DNA from: Ceratorhiza oryzae-sativae
Lineage: Eukaryota > Basidiomycota > Agaricomycetes > Cantharellales > Ceratobasidiaceae
Length of the DNA stretch: 64,000 bases
Assembly: GCA_030998015.1 (NCBI GenBank)
Contig: JARWMV010000233.1
Span: 1,860,001-1,924,000, forward strand
Reading direction: 5' to 3'
In this document: one piece after another, positions 50,795-61,315 of the stretch
How positions within the stretch are numbered: position 1 is the first letter of the stretch
Layout: each line of letters begins with the position of its first letter
Program-made: the position numbers and the translations under genes
Notes under the pieces: generated by a model
What the model saw: only the letters and a program-made list of their open reading frames with translations
Database searches by the model: none
What the model was told of the DNA's origin: nothing

Positions 50795-52123
50795 CTACGA
50801 GACATACGGCAAATCAAGACGGTGGCGCACATCCTCGACACCGCGAGTTCTGTTGCGTTCGCCTCGGGATAAGTCTCTGTGATGGTCCCGCTCTCTCCCC
50901 CCACCCCTCTCACGCCTATCTCTACCCCTGTGCGTGTCCCGTTCGTGGTCAAAATTGACGCCGGGAATCGCGAGAGCGCTCCCTATCCTGTCGCTAGATG
51001 ACCCCGACTGGCGCCCCCTGTCCCCTTCGAGATCCCCTGCATCGTCATCCCACCGCCTGTCTCCATACCTGCCACGCTGACGTTCCCAGGCTTCGTGCGC
51101 AGCCCGGGTTTCTTTTTTATTATACCCGTCGCTGTACCCGCCGTCACGGATACTCATTGGCGTATCCCCACCGACTGAGGATGAGGCTTCCAATGCGGCA
51201 CGACGCCTCGCGATTAAAGCCTCGGCCCGTGCTCGCTCGGCCGATTCACGAGTAGCACGTTCAGAAGCGGCGTCTTTTGGTGGAACGGAATTGGAGTTGC
51301 GAGGAGGAGGTGCAGGCGGTGGGGGCATAGTACCTGTCCGGGAAGAGAGTGCGCGAGAGCGAGCTGCAAGTTTCGATTGCATATCTGTAAGAGGGTCCAA
51401 AGTGATTTTAGAGGAGACCCTGTAGAAATGTAAGTTGCGATCTCGAACATAGAGAGAACCAACTTGCTTATTCCCACGCGACCGCCGCCCCCATTTCTCT
51501 TTCTCTGTCTCCGGTTCGGCTGACTCTTTCAGCTTCGCTTCCTCGTCGGTCATATCCTTTGGGTGCTTGAGCCCTTTATCCATGTACCAGGGATTACGAT
51601 CTTTCGCTTCCGGCATCAACGGTACTCCCTTTTCTAGCTCTTTCTGTCGAGCCTTGTCTGTCTGTGCTTTGGTTGAATGATTATGCTCAAGAGTCTGGTG
51701 GCCATGTTCTAATTCCTCGAAAAAATTCATGTGGCCGGAAGAAGCCGTAAGAGTCAAGTCTCCTCCAGTGCCCGATTCTTTGGCCACCGATGTGGATGAT
51801 GATGGGCCTGCGATTAACGGGTTTCCGGCTTGCAGCAATCGCTCTTCCTCGCGCTGTTGTTTATGCTTGGAAGGCTTTGCCTCAGCCTTGGCACGTTCGC
51901 GTAGTAGAGCTATCCGAGCCTCGGAGTCCTAAGAGTACCCTACTTAGCTGCTTGAGCCGAGGCGTCAGTAAATCTAGGTGTGGAGACTTACTGCAAGCAT
52001 AACGCGGCCATCCTCTTGCGCCTCTTTGAGCCTTGCTTCTTCTTCATCTCGTCGTACCCGTTCAATATTGTCCGCACGATATGGGTGGTATGATTTGTGG
52101 TGAGCGATATTGAGTTTTCCCAT
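50795..52123 (-). CDS. CIR_N-domain protein, LENG1-like (pre-mRNA splicing associated)
   Basis: Exon 1 (ATG 52123) reads MGKLNIAHHKSYHPYRADN, then IERVRRDEEEARLKEAQEDG: the CIR_N motif (KSWHP-like box followed by a helix) as in metazoan LENG1. After an intron come SEARIALLRERAKAEAKPSKHKQQREEE, FFEELEHGHQTL and EKGVPLMPEAKDRNPWYMDKGLKH. The remainder is a long Arg/Asp/Gly-rich disordered tail (RGRDRRERGGGRERDHHRD). A GT...AG-bounded 44-nt segment near 51422-51465 looks intron-like but would break the frame, so I left it as exon; this is uncertain. CIR_N/LENG1 proteins are found in spliceosome-related complexes. The Arg-rich tail fits an RNA-associated role. Confidence 0.8.
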
Positions 52124-52333
52124 GTCGTCGTCGTCCAAGGGAGTCCAGTCCAGCGCTTACCGTTATTCCAGCACAAATCGAGTCAAACAAATGCCGAGCC
52201 GGTAACCGCGGAACTCTGAGGTCAACCGAACCGGATTCAGTTTTTCTTTATTGACATTGAGATCTTACAAACAGCGCTCGATCTCATAGTATTAACAGCA
52301 CCACAAATTAGCCAATGGATAACACAGCCTTTA

Positions 52334-53319
52334 TTAGGGGTACAAGAGTTTCTGGCGCCAACACTTGACGCACGATCTCATCCTTCTTCCCTCTACAAGG
52401 TTTGCAAAGTATAGTATGCTCATTCGAGAAAAGATTTCTTCGAATGTTGACGTCATACCAGTACCCTGGCCAGATGCGACCTTCTTTTGCTCTTCAAGAA
52501 TAGATTTGAGCTGTGCTTTTAAAGCTGTAAGGCAAGGACCGCACGCTAGCTGTGAAAGTCGAGGGAGATATTCTAGGCAAGCTGCGCTGCCACAAGCGTA
52601 AGTGAGATGCTTCCTGCGATAATTCTCCCGGATCTTGAGCAGTCCCCATATTAGACCAATATGAGAGTTTGCAATCTCAAGGAAAGCCGTAGGCACCGGA
52701 GGATAGTCCACTAGACTACAAACTTGGAGACAAGCTTTCATAGTCCAGCGATCAACAAGACACTCCTTGGCGAGAACAAATCTCTGCCAGACGGGAAGAG
52801 GAGCATGCTCCAGCCTTTCTACGTTTTTCTCGTGATCTTCTCAAACTGGAACTTGGTTGTAACTCGCAACAATAAGGCGGCGTCGTGCATGTCGAGTTCC
52901 GACAGAGATATACCAGGCCTAGAGTTTTTCAGTGAGAGTTCCAGCACTAGCAATCCTTTATGCGCTCACATGTCATACAAGACCTTGCAGATCAATTCCA
53001 GCTCGACATCATGTAAAGCAGCCAGCGCATGACCGCCGAGTTGAATCGGCTTGTCGTCCGAAGATCCATCCGCTTCAAATGTTCCAGCTTTCTCGCCTCT
53101 AGAAGGAAGGTTGCAGTTCTCAAACATATCCTTGAAAAAAACGGAATGGCGCTTCAACATAAACTTGTGTAATCGAAAGAGTGTCCCATCGTTTGTCTGG
53201 TGCGTTGGATCAGCCCACACCCTAGATAGCCTTTTGCTGAATCTACGTACAAGAAACACCACATCTCCATCTTGAAATTAGTATGTCTCGTGGCCTTTGG
53301 GTGCAGGAGGAGTAGACAT
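52334..53319 (-). pseudogene. BTB/POZ-domain gene, disrupted
   Basis: From ATG 53319 the frame reads MSTPPAPKGHETY, then an in-frame TAA, then FQDGDVVFL. After a 54-nt intron it continues TNDGTLFRLHKFMLKRHSVFFKDMFENC, the BTB core found in many basidiomycete proteins. A second intron leads to PGISLSELDMHDAALLLRVTTKFQFEKI, where the frame breaks. The continuation (NVERLEHAPLPVWQRFVLAKECLVDRW, then CLQVCSLVDYPPVPTAFLEIANSHIGLIWGLL) lies in another frame, consistent with one missing base. Two separate lesions suggest a pseudogene, although sequencing errors cannot be ruled out. Intact relatives act as substrate adaptors or unknown scaffolds. Confidence 0.7.
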
Positions 53320-53445
53320 GGTGGTGAATGGCAGGAGCTAATGAATGGGTTGTCTGAATGTGGCCGCACAAGCAGGGCCAAACAACTGAAAGTAAACCTC
53401 CATTGGCTGCACTTCTAAAATCTTTGTGTCTGTCTAATTTCATAT

Positions 53446-53517
53446 TCCGATATGGTGTAGTGGCTAACATTATCGCCTCTCACGCGATAGCCCTGGGTTC
53501 GATTCCCAGTATCGGAG
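53446..53517 (+). tRNA. tRNA-Glu (CTC)
   Basis: A 72-nt cloverleaf: acceptor stem TCCGATA/TATCGGA, D arm with GTGTAGTGGCTAACAT, anticodon loop CTCTCAC (anticodon CTC), and T arm CTGGG-TTCGATT-CCCAG. No intron. It is identical to the copy at 60487-60558 on the other strand. Confidence 0.96.
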
Positions 53518-53766
53518 ATTCTTTTGCCTTTTTCCGATTAATATTAACCGCTGCTATGCGTGTGGGCCGGTCTCGTACTATTCCCCAGACCCGAAACTCC
53601 AAATCTCACAGCACCACCTTTCAGCCAGTTTGAAAGCTTTTACTCTATAATGATGAATTGTGCCTCTTGATACAGATATAAATATGTACACATGGTTTAG
53701 TACAGTTTAATCACTACCTAGGCCTGTTGTTACATAGTACGGTTTCTCTCGGCATCGTGGGTCTCG

Positions 53767-55757
53767 CTACTTCCGAACACTGGCCATCGACCACAACGAC
53801 GAGCCCTTCTCTCCTTCCAAGACGGACGGTTCGAGTTCCTCGCGCAGGATGCCCCGAAACTGAAGGGCATAATCCCGGCATTCTTGAATGCTCTTCTTCT
53901 GCTCTTCGTTCTGTGGACCCTCGTCAGTGGGGTTGATACTCAACGGCGGGAGGTTAAACATACGCGGAAGTCCCATACGCGGACTCTGAGGCCGGGCCAA
54001 TTGTACTCGAGCAAACGTTTGAGTGTGTCGAGCAAATCTGCAGTTGGGGCATAGGTCCCACTCCCGTTGTCAATCCACAACTCCCAGTTGACCGAATGAT
54101 CGGGCATATCCTCCCTGAAATTGGCCCATCCGCATTCGGGGCGCGGATGGAACTCTGCATATATGATTGACAAGCAGCCCTTTGTCTAGAATATAGATCG
54201 ACTCACCTCCGGCGTACCGCACTTCTTCGGCACACCTGCTATGGAGGGCATGTTTACTCGCAAAATCGACAAAAAAGGCCGCGCCAGTCTCGCTAAACCT
54301 AAACGTATCTTCGTCGATGATGTAGGTGTATACTGCAGGTTTGATACGTTGCACATGCTCGTGTGGGCTCGTAGCTCCAGATCGATTTGCAACCCCTCCG
54401 TACTCTGATCCTTCCGGAACACGGCCACCGGTTGAATTGTTGGTTCGGGCTCCAGGCTCAGAAGGAATGTCGTCGGGTAAATGCGGCTCTGCACACGCAT
54501 GGCTCGGTGTATCGCATGACCTGCGCTCGTTTAGTGAGCACCTTGCCGACGGTGTTTCAGTTTTCGCGCCAACGAGCCTCGCGAGATCTTGTCCAGGCCC
54601 TTCGTCAACTCTCGCCCGGAATAGAGACCAAAAGTCTTCAGCGCCTTCTAATGTTCCTGTCTGGTTGGCTGTGGTACGAGCGTAAAGCAGGCGGTGGCCA
54701 GCAATGATCGGGGCCCGGACTGTAATGGATAATGGACCGGTGAAAATGGCTTGGGCAGCCCGATAATCTCTGTTCCAATGTTGACGGTTGTCCCCAAAGA
54801 ATGCCTGGATTCCTCTAATGTGGATCTTCCAAGTGGAATATCGCCGAGCAGATGTGGTCCTCGCGGTAAACGCTCCGACGGTAGGCGAAAGACTAAAACG
54901 TCGCTGTGAGCAGGGTCCAGTCAACGGCGGTGGTAACCTACTGAATAGCATATCGGCACGGCCCATCAAACATATACGCTGGCGATGCAGGTGACGTTGC
55001 AGGTTTGGACCGTATCTGTTGGGTATTAGTGACTTGAATCAGACTTTAGCATCAAACAATTACCCACCTCGATGCGGAATGTCCCATGATTCCGACCTAT
55101 TAGACTTGTTATGGGTATATCACGTTGACCGCCCACGTATACGTCGGTGATCTTGAACTTTCCAATGTAATCATCCAAGTACTGATTCTCGTCCTTGTCG
55201 TAGACCGTGACCTTGATGATTGCGAGAGAGGGGACTATCATATTTTGTTATTGGGTGCGATTTGTCAGAATGCGAACGCCGAGATTCACCATTTCGAACT
55301 CGCCAGACCTCATTCCACTCTGGGTTCAGAGTGTTAGGTAGCGCCCGAGATCTATCAAGAAGCTCGGTCAAAGCGACAACACCATGGTCGTGCTGACTCA
55401 CGTATATTCGATAGCATCATCGATCTTTACGCGGAAATATGGATCGCAACCAGCTCCAACCAGATCCATTCGTGGTAAACCTTCTGCAGACATGAATAAT
55501 ATCTCGAGATCAAGGGCGTCTGAGCCGGCGGTAGCAACCCCCACGGTAGAGTGCGAGTTGGAGCGTCTCAGAAGTCGGGTGGCGCCGAATCCACCGGGTG
55601 GCGAAAGGGACGAGCGGTTGCGGCGGTGGCCTGGGGGTGCAGTTGTGCGGGTGGCATCGAGCCTCGAGGGAGCAAATTCTCCTACGAAATCATGCTGATT
55701 AGCCTGGGACCGTTTTTCTTCGATGCGATTCTTGACGTGGTTGATTAAGCGCGACAT
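53767..55757 (-). CDS. C2-domain protein, conserved fungal type, function unknown
   Basis: MSRLINHVKNRIEEKRSQ (ATG 55757) leads through a Ser/Arg-rich stretch to a C2 domain: LDLEILFMSAEGLPRMDLVGAGCDPYFRV, then NTLNPEWNEVWRV, then VTVYDKDENQYLDDYIGKFKI. The Asp residues in the loops (MDLVGAGCDPY, YDKDENQ) look able to bind calcium. A large middle exon includes WKIHIRGIQAFFGDNRQHWNRDY and FSETGAAFFVDFASKHALHSRCAEEVRYAGG. The next exon gives EFHPRPECGWANFREDMPDHSVNWELWIDNGSG and ends at 53767. I know the arrangement only as a basidiomycete C2 protein without assigned function. Membrane recruitment by C2 is inference. The last exon starts after an intron near 53940-53985. Confidence 0.72.
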
Positions 55758-58296
55758 ACGGGTGGGACGCGAGACGTAGCAGAGGTGCTGATTCGGCCTT
55801 GCGTCTTGGCGCCATATATACGTCCGGGTCCCGGTGGCTGTACATCAGCCCGACGCCAGAACTTCACGCGAGACAGTGCCTGGGCTCGGAAGCCGCTCAC
55901 TGCCTGACGAGATATTTGAAAGAAACCACGGCACTTGGCCACAAAATCTCGTGATTACACGTTTCGTTCTTGCCCAGAGAATCTCAACCCCGAGGCTAGT
56001 GGATGTCAATTACGTAGTATTACGATGTTATTACAGATGAGTGTCTCTCAGCCATATCTGGCGACCAATGCGTGAGAATCTGGGCGCCAATCTCTCATAT
56101 GGTGATTCTAAATTTAGATTATCTCCCCGACGACTAACGCGGCGACTTGACAGTCTATCATCAAGGTCTCGGCCATTGAAATTCAAATGTGCATGTTTTG
56201 ACCGGCCACAGTTCGGTTTAGGAACATTTCCCGGATGCGGGACTGATGGATACCATGGATACGGACCAAGTGGCTGTGGATCAGGTAGCTCCTCTGGCAA
56301 ACAGGGCAATCTGAGAGTTAGCCGAATTGAGCCCGGCCGGCTACACCGCGCAATGACGTTGTAGAACAAGCGGAACGCAGCAATGCCAAATCATCCATCG
56401 TTTTCGTCACCGGAGCCGGAGCGGGGCCCCTCGGCACGCACGCGGTTGACATGACTAGTTAGACACACAGATCTTTATGCTCGAAAATGAGAATGTGTGG
56501 AAATTGTTCAACCTATCCTTCAGTTGTGCTCAATCAGGAAAATCCACCCTTCCCCAGCCAACCCAAACTACATGGGTACATCGAGGCCGTCAAAGCCATC
56601 GAAATGGAAACCGAGTATACAGTGGATTCCTGGGTGTATACAAACGCCCATCCCAGTTGAACGCCGCGGCGACGCCATTTTGGGATTTGCTAGCATGCCA
56701 TGGTTCGGAGTTATCGCTCCGTTATGATGGCACCACGGTGTATGTGGTAAACGTGACGCATACACGGCTCTAGTTTTGAATTATTGGCCGCTTCGTGCTG
56801 GCTAGGGGGCAGAGCCTCTTCCTGAAGTTGGGCACCAATGAATCGACACTCTTCAGTAGCATGGTTGATCGCTCACTCACAAGAAGCCCAAGACTGCCGG
56901 CATCCAGTGGCAAAGCACTGCCAGTGTATCTCATCTGTGGTCTTGCTGAAACATTCCATCAAGGGCCTACCAAGGATCTCCATCCTCCAAATCATCGAAC
57001 CCAAACTTCCGGTTGCACTGCGTTGAACAAACAACAAACGACTGTTGTTTGAGCTACAAAGATCAGACATACCATCTGCGATGTTTTAGCAATTACTGCC
57101 GCATGTTCAACAGCGTCAGTAACGATCTTTGTTTTCGTATGTTTACGAGTGTCTGCGCCATCGTGTTCTGCTTCAATGTGTTCGAGGGATCATTTTTGGG
57201 TTGTGGGAGGGCTTAGAATCCCGTTTTGTCTGTATACACATATCACAATTAGTGTCAGAATCGTATTCAAACAACAGAATTGACTTACCTGCTTAGCGAC
57301 GTTGCCAGCCATGCTTTCCGCCGCTTGTATGAGGACCTCCAGCCATTTCGCAATGACAGCCTTCTCCTGGTAGTCGCCATTCAGATAATGCGAGAATATA
57401 TCCACAATTGATTCGATTCTGGGTCCCCGCTCCAGAAAGGAGCGATGTATCATAGCGAGCGATCACATGCATTGCTAGAGCGCTGAGATAGAATCAGTAT
57501 AATAGGTTGCGGGTAAACTGTCAACATTTTCGTGCATTTTATATCCTTTGGGGACTGAATTAAAAGAGGTATATGCATATAGCCCTGCTTGGTGCGGAAA
57601 TTCTGGACCTTGAATATCTGGGCGAAAGGTACAAGAGCAGGGATTATGAATATGCTTCAGCAATCCAGCTCATTTCGGCCATTCCGCTGACTGCGAGATG
57701 CCAAAAGAAAGAGCCTGTGCGACACTTATAGGCACAGCCAAGAGATTGTGCGTCTCCCATAACGGCCCTATTTGGTCGATTCTCGGTACCCAAGCGTATT
57801 ACCAAAAATATTTTCAACTCGTGACACTTTGGGATATTGCGAAAGGTGTTGCTAACATGTTAGTAACATAATGTTATTAACACACGTTACAAACATAGCA
57901 GTTTTAGTCCGAGCCCTACCTGGGGATGCTGCTTCCCTTGATCAGACCTTTCTTGTGCGATTCGTCAGGGCTAAAGATATATGGAGTTATCAATCATATC
58001 ATTTGTACTAGCTTAAAAATTGGCAACCCTGCTGTAAATCCAAGCTGACCTTTTTATGTTTATCGGAGAGGCGATGTACTTATTTTCCTCACGAAACTAG
58101 TGTTTTGATTCCCAGAATCACGTTGCCAGTCAGGCGCCACAAACATGCTCGATCAAATTCCGGATTTGGGAACAAAAGATAATCTCCACCTTGCCACCAC
58201 AACACCCAGCTCTGGGACTTGCTGCAGTGAGGTATACCAACGCACAGCGTGAATCTGCCAACATTCTCCGAGTTGAGAACTGATAGCACGGAGAAT
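55758..58296. other. Region without a secure gene
   Basis: About 2.5 kb upstream of the farnesyltransferase gene. Short coding-like pieces occur: a frame at 57278-57453 (minus) reading RSFLERGPRIESIVDIFSHY and EKAVIAKWLEVLIQAAESM, followed by a good GTAAGT donor, and a piece near 56560-56640 (+) reading GYIEAVKAIEMETEYTVDSW. They may be exons of one or two unrecognised genes, but I could not link them. Confidence 0.35.
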
Positions 58297-60281
58297 ATGA
58301 CCCAAGCACAATTAGATACGATGCAAGCGTATCTAGGCACTTTCAAGCCGACTCCCACCGATGGGGTAGAAACACCCACATCTTTGGTTCAGGTGAGCGG
58401 ATCCATGAAACATGCAACTGATCAGGTACGGGTACTCAGCCACTCGCCCAGTTTGATACAGAATCGGCTATCTCAGACTTGCTTCTTGTGCTCAAAGATC
58501 CTTCCAAGTGAGCTGTTTCCCGGAGTCGTGTCCTCGACGATACTGAGAACTGAACCAATGGATGTCAGTGTGAAGCTTGATCGAAACATGCATGCCCGAT
58601 GGGCGTACACCGCGTTGATGCAAGGGTTACCTGCTCGATATACCTCCCAGGACGCATCGCAGCCGTGGCTTTTATACTGGGCTTTACAGAGTCTGACTTG
58701 CCTTGGGGTACAACTAGACGCGAGCACAAGGCAACGGTGAGTGAGTTGTGAGTTATGTGCGAGAGGATTTCTTCCGAACCTTGAACCAGCGCTATCGACA
58801 CAATCATGGCCAATCAACACCCAGACGGTGGCTTTGGTGGAGGGCCAGGTCAAATACCTCATTTACTTCCTACTTACGCGTCTGTCTGTGCGCTAGCTAT
58901 TGTCGGGCGCCCGGGCGAAAACGGTGGGTGGGATCAGATCAATAGGTACATAAACTGTCTTTGTTTGTATATCCTTTCTCGGCACGCATTGATCCCGATC
59001 CCGATCCATAGGCAGAAAATTTACGAATTCTATATGCGGATGAAGCAACGAGATGGCTCGTTTGTTGTTAATAAAGACGCGGAAGTTGATGTTCGGTAAG
59101 CAGTAACTTCTCATCCTTATTCTCGATCGTCCTAACGTGCGCCCGTAGAGGAACTTATTGTTTATTGGTTACCGCAACGTTGCTAGACATACTTACCCCG
59201 GAACTCGTCGAAGGGACTGCAGAGTTTCTGCGAAGCTGCCAGACCTACGAAGGAGGGTTTGCATCATCTTCGCATCCATACTACAGTGCGGACGAAGTGC
59301 CACAGCTATTGTCTGAAATTCGGCCTACACTAGGTGAAGCCCATGGCGGATATACGTCTTGTGCAATTGCGAGTTGGATGATGCTACAACCATATCAAAA
59401 ACCTGGAGGTTGTTCATGAGTTATATTGTGTGTGGCGTCGAAATATTGACTAGGACTGCAGATCCACAGGTCAACGTGAAAAAGCTCGTTCGATGGGCCG
59501 TTGGAATGCAAGGGCTACCTATTGAAGGAGGTGGTTTTCGCGGACGCAGCAACAAGCTTGTGGACGGGTGCTACTCTTGGTGGATCGGGGGTCTTGAGCC
59601 TCTCCTCCTCGAGTTAGTCGGAAAAGGGAACGTAGAAGGCGAGACGGAGACAGTGAGCTTTGTCACGGAAGAGGGTGACGACGAAAGTGCGTGGTCTGAT
59701 TGTGACTGTTCGTTCTGGGGGCTCGAATATGCAGCATTTGGGGCTGATCAAATGCTGATCCAGATGGCCCAACCGTACTGTTCGACAAGACATCCCTGCA
59801 ACGGTTCACTCTCGTATCCTCCCAGGTGCCTTCTGGTGGACTCCGAGACAAGCCTGGAAAGTGTGTCTATGCGAGTTTCACCCGTTGAAGTCTTGGCTGA
59901 CCATATTTCCAGGCCAGCCGACTTGTACCATACGACCTATAATCTGGCAGGACTCTCCACCGCACAACACCGTGTGTACCGATCCTTAGTAGCTGAGAAG
60001 AAACTAGAAGCAGCCTGGAAGAGTTCACCCGGGCCGATTGCTGGTGGGGTCGAAGAACTACGGAGATCTACATGGGCTCGAGCTTGTGCCTGGCAAGAGG
60101 ACGAAAGCTCACACTTCTACCTCGGTGGAGAGGGCAACCGTGTGGTGCGTCAAGCGATTGATTGGGATCCATAGCGCTAATATGTGGCCCACGCCAGAAT
60201 GCTACTCATCCTCTTTTCAATTTGACTGTTTCCCATGCTCGAGCAATCATGAACCATTTCTACAAGCAAACGAGCCCGTAA
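58297..60281 (+). CDS. RAM1: Protein farnesyltransferase beta subunit
   Basis: The first exon includes MTQAQLDTMQAYLGTFKPTPTDG, though translation could begin upstream. Splicing gives ESAISDLLLVLKDPSK, then KLDRNMHARWAYTALMQGLP, DASQPWLLYWALQSL and the Gly-rich prenyltransferase repeats: DGGFGGGPGQIPHLLPTYASV, GSFVVNKDAEVDVRGTYC, CQTYEGGFASSSHP, GEAHGGYTSCAIASW and GGGFRGRSNKLVDGCYSWW. These hold the zinc-site Asp and Cys (DVRGTYC, DGCYSWW). The end is PSGGLRDKPGK, DLYHTTYNLAGLSTAQH and, after an intron, NATHPLFNLTVSHARAIMNHFYKQTSP* at 60281. It farnesylates CaaX proteins such as Ras and mating pheromones. The LYHTTYNL/NPLFN ending separates it from the geranylgeranyl beta subunits. Confidence 0.93.
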
Positions 60282-60486
60282 CATGGGCGTATTGCATCGA
60301 GTCTAGTATCAATTATTACAGTCTTATCATTTTGAACTGAATCAACTATGAACATTGGATCCTGATTTCTGAATTCTGAATTCTGAACTGTGAATCATGT
60401 ACCTTTACCCCTGACTCAATCAAATAGGGGTCCAAGCGTGGACGAGTCTACTGCATCAGTGCAAAACAAGTAAAAAGTGTAAAAAT

Positions 60487-60558
60487 CTCCGATACTGGGA
60501 ATCGAACCCAGGGCTATCGCGTGAGAGGCGATAATGTTAGCCACTACACCATATCGGA
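60487..60558 (-). tRNA. tRNA-Glu (CTC), second copy
   Basis: The reverse complement is nucleotide-identical over 72 nt to the tRNA-Glu at 53446-53517: same acceptor stem, CTC anticodon, intact A and B boxes. The two genes face each other across about 7 kb. Confidence 0.96.
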
Positions 60559-60716
60559 CTACAATGAATAGGGCTCGAGTTTATGATATAACCCCAAGCC
60601 TATGATGGTTCATATTCACCATCACGATGAAAATACAGTTTCAGAACCATTGTTTCGTAACTTGAACGAGCAAAGTTCTCAACAACCAGATACCCAGGTG
60701 AAGGTTGAGAGCTTGG

Positions 60717-61187
60717 CTAGTTCAAGTCGCATACAGATGTTGGGCGTTGGATGATCAAGCCAACAGCCCAAAGGAGACCGTAATAGATCATCGTTTTGAG
60801 TGCCCCTAGGAATGTCCAGTGAGAGCATACAGTCTTTGATGGAAGCAAGCAATTGGTCAGCTGTTGGAGGAAGCCCGGTTCTCTGGAGCAATCGTCCATC
60901 CTGGAATATGCCGATTGATGGAGTGCGGTGAGATTGGATAGGCTTTCTGCTTGGTGGATTTCCTTGTATAATGTCCCATGGTATTGGGACGTAGAGCCGA
61001 CGTAGTGAGAGTCAATCTGTACTAAGCCACGCAGACCTCGACAAATAAGCCTGAATACGGTAAGCTCGTCAGGAAACATGGGTGCAAGCGCCACATACAC
61101 CGCAAAGAATTCCTTGACGACAAATATTTCAGAGCGGGAGGTGCTTACCATCAAGACGAGTCTAACGGCGAATGGCAGGAACACCAT
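60717..61187 (-). CDS. Unidentified ORF, 156 codons, possibly a gene fragment
   Basis: A single open frame from ATG 61187 reads VVKEFFAVYVALAPMFPDEL, TVFRLICRGLRGLVQIDSHY and GTLYKEIHQAESLSNLTALH, then a hydrophobic end. The helical, Leu/Phe-rich style recalls the middle-to-C-terminal region of fungal Zn2Cys6 transcription factors, but no zinc cluster is nearby and the impression is weak. It could be a truncated relic. It lies head-to-head with PCNA across about 130 bp. Confidence 0.35.
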   Translation of the reverse strand: MVFLPFAVRLVLMVSTSRSEIFVVKEFFAVYVALAPMFPDELTVFRLICRGLRGLVQIDSHYVGSTSQYHGTLYKEIHQAESLSNLTALHQSAYSRMDDCSREPGFLQQLTNCLLPSKTVCSHWTFLGALKTMIYYGLLWAVGLIIQRPTSVCDLN

Positions 61188-61265
61188 GTGTCTTTGTGGA
61201 ATCTGGATCTCTTGAATTTCGGCGGTTATGATTTAGGGCCGAGTCACGTGCTCTTGTTTGGAGAG

Positions 61266-61271
61266 ACGCGT
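61266..61271. promoter_or_regulatory. MCB element (ACGCGT) upstream of PCNA
   Basis: A perfect MluI cell-cycle box lies 45 bp upstream of the PCNA start codon. Two more ACGCGT copies sit in the first intron at 61386-61391 and 61407-61412. In yeasts, MBF binds this motif to drive G1/S expression of replication genes including PCNA. Function here is inference. Confidence 0.55.
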
Positions 61272-61315
61272 TCCTGTGTGATCCCCATCTCCTCCACGAC
61301 TGCCTGCCCGACACC

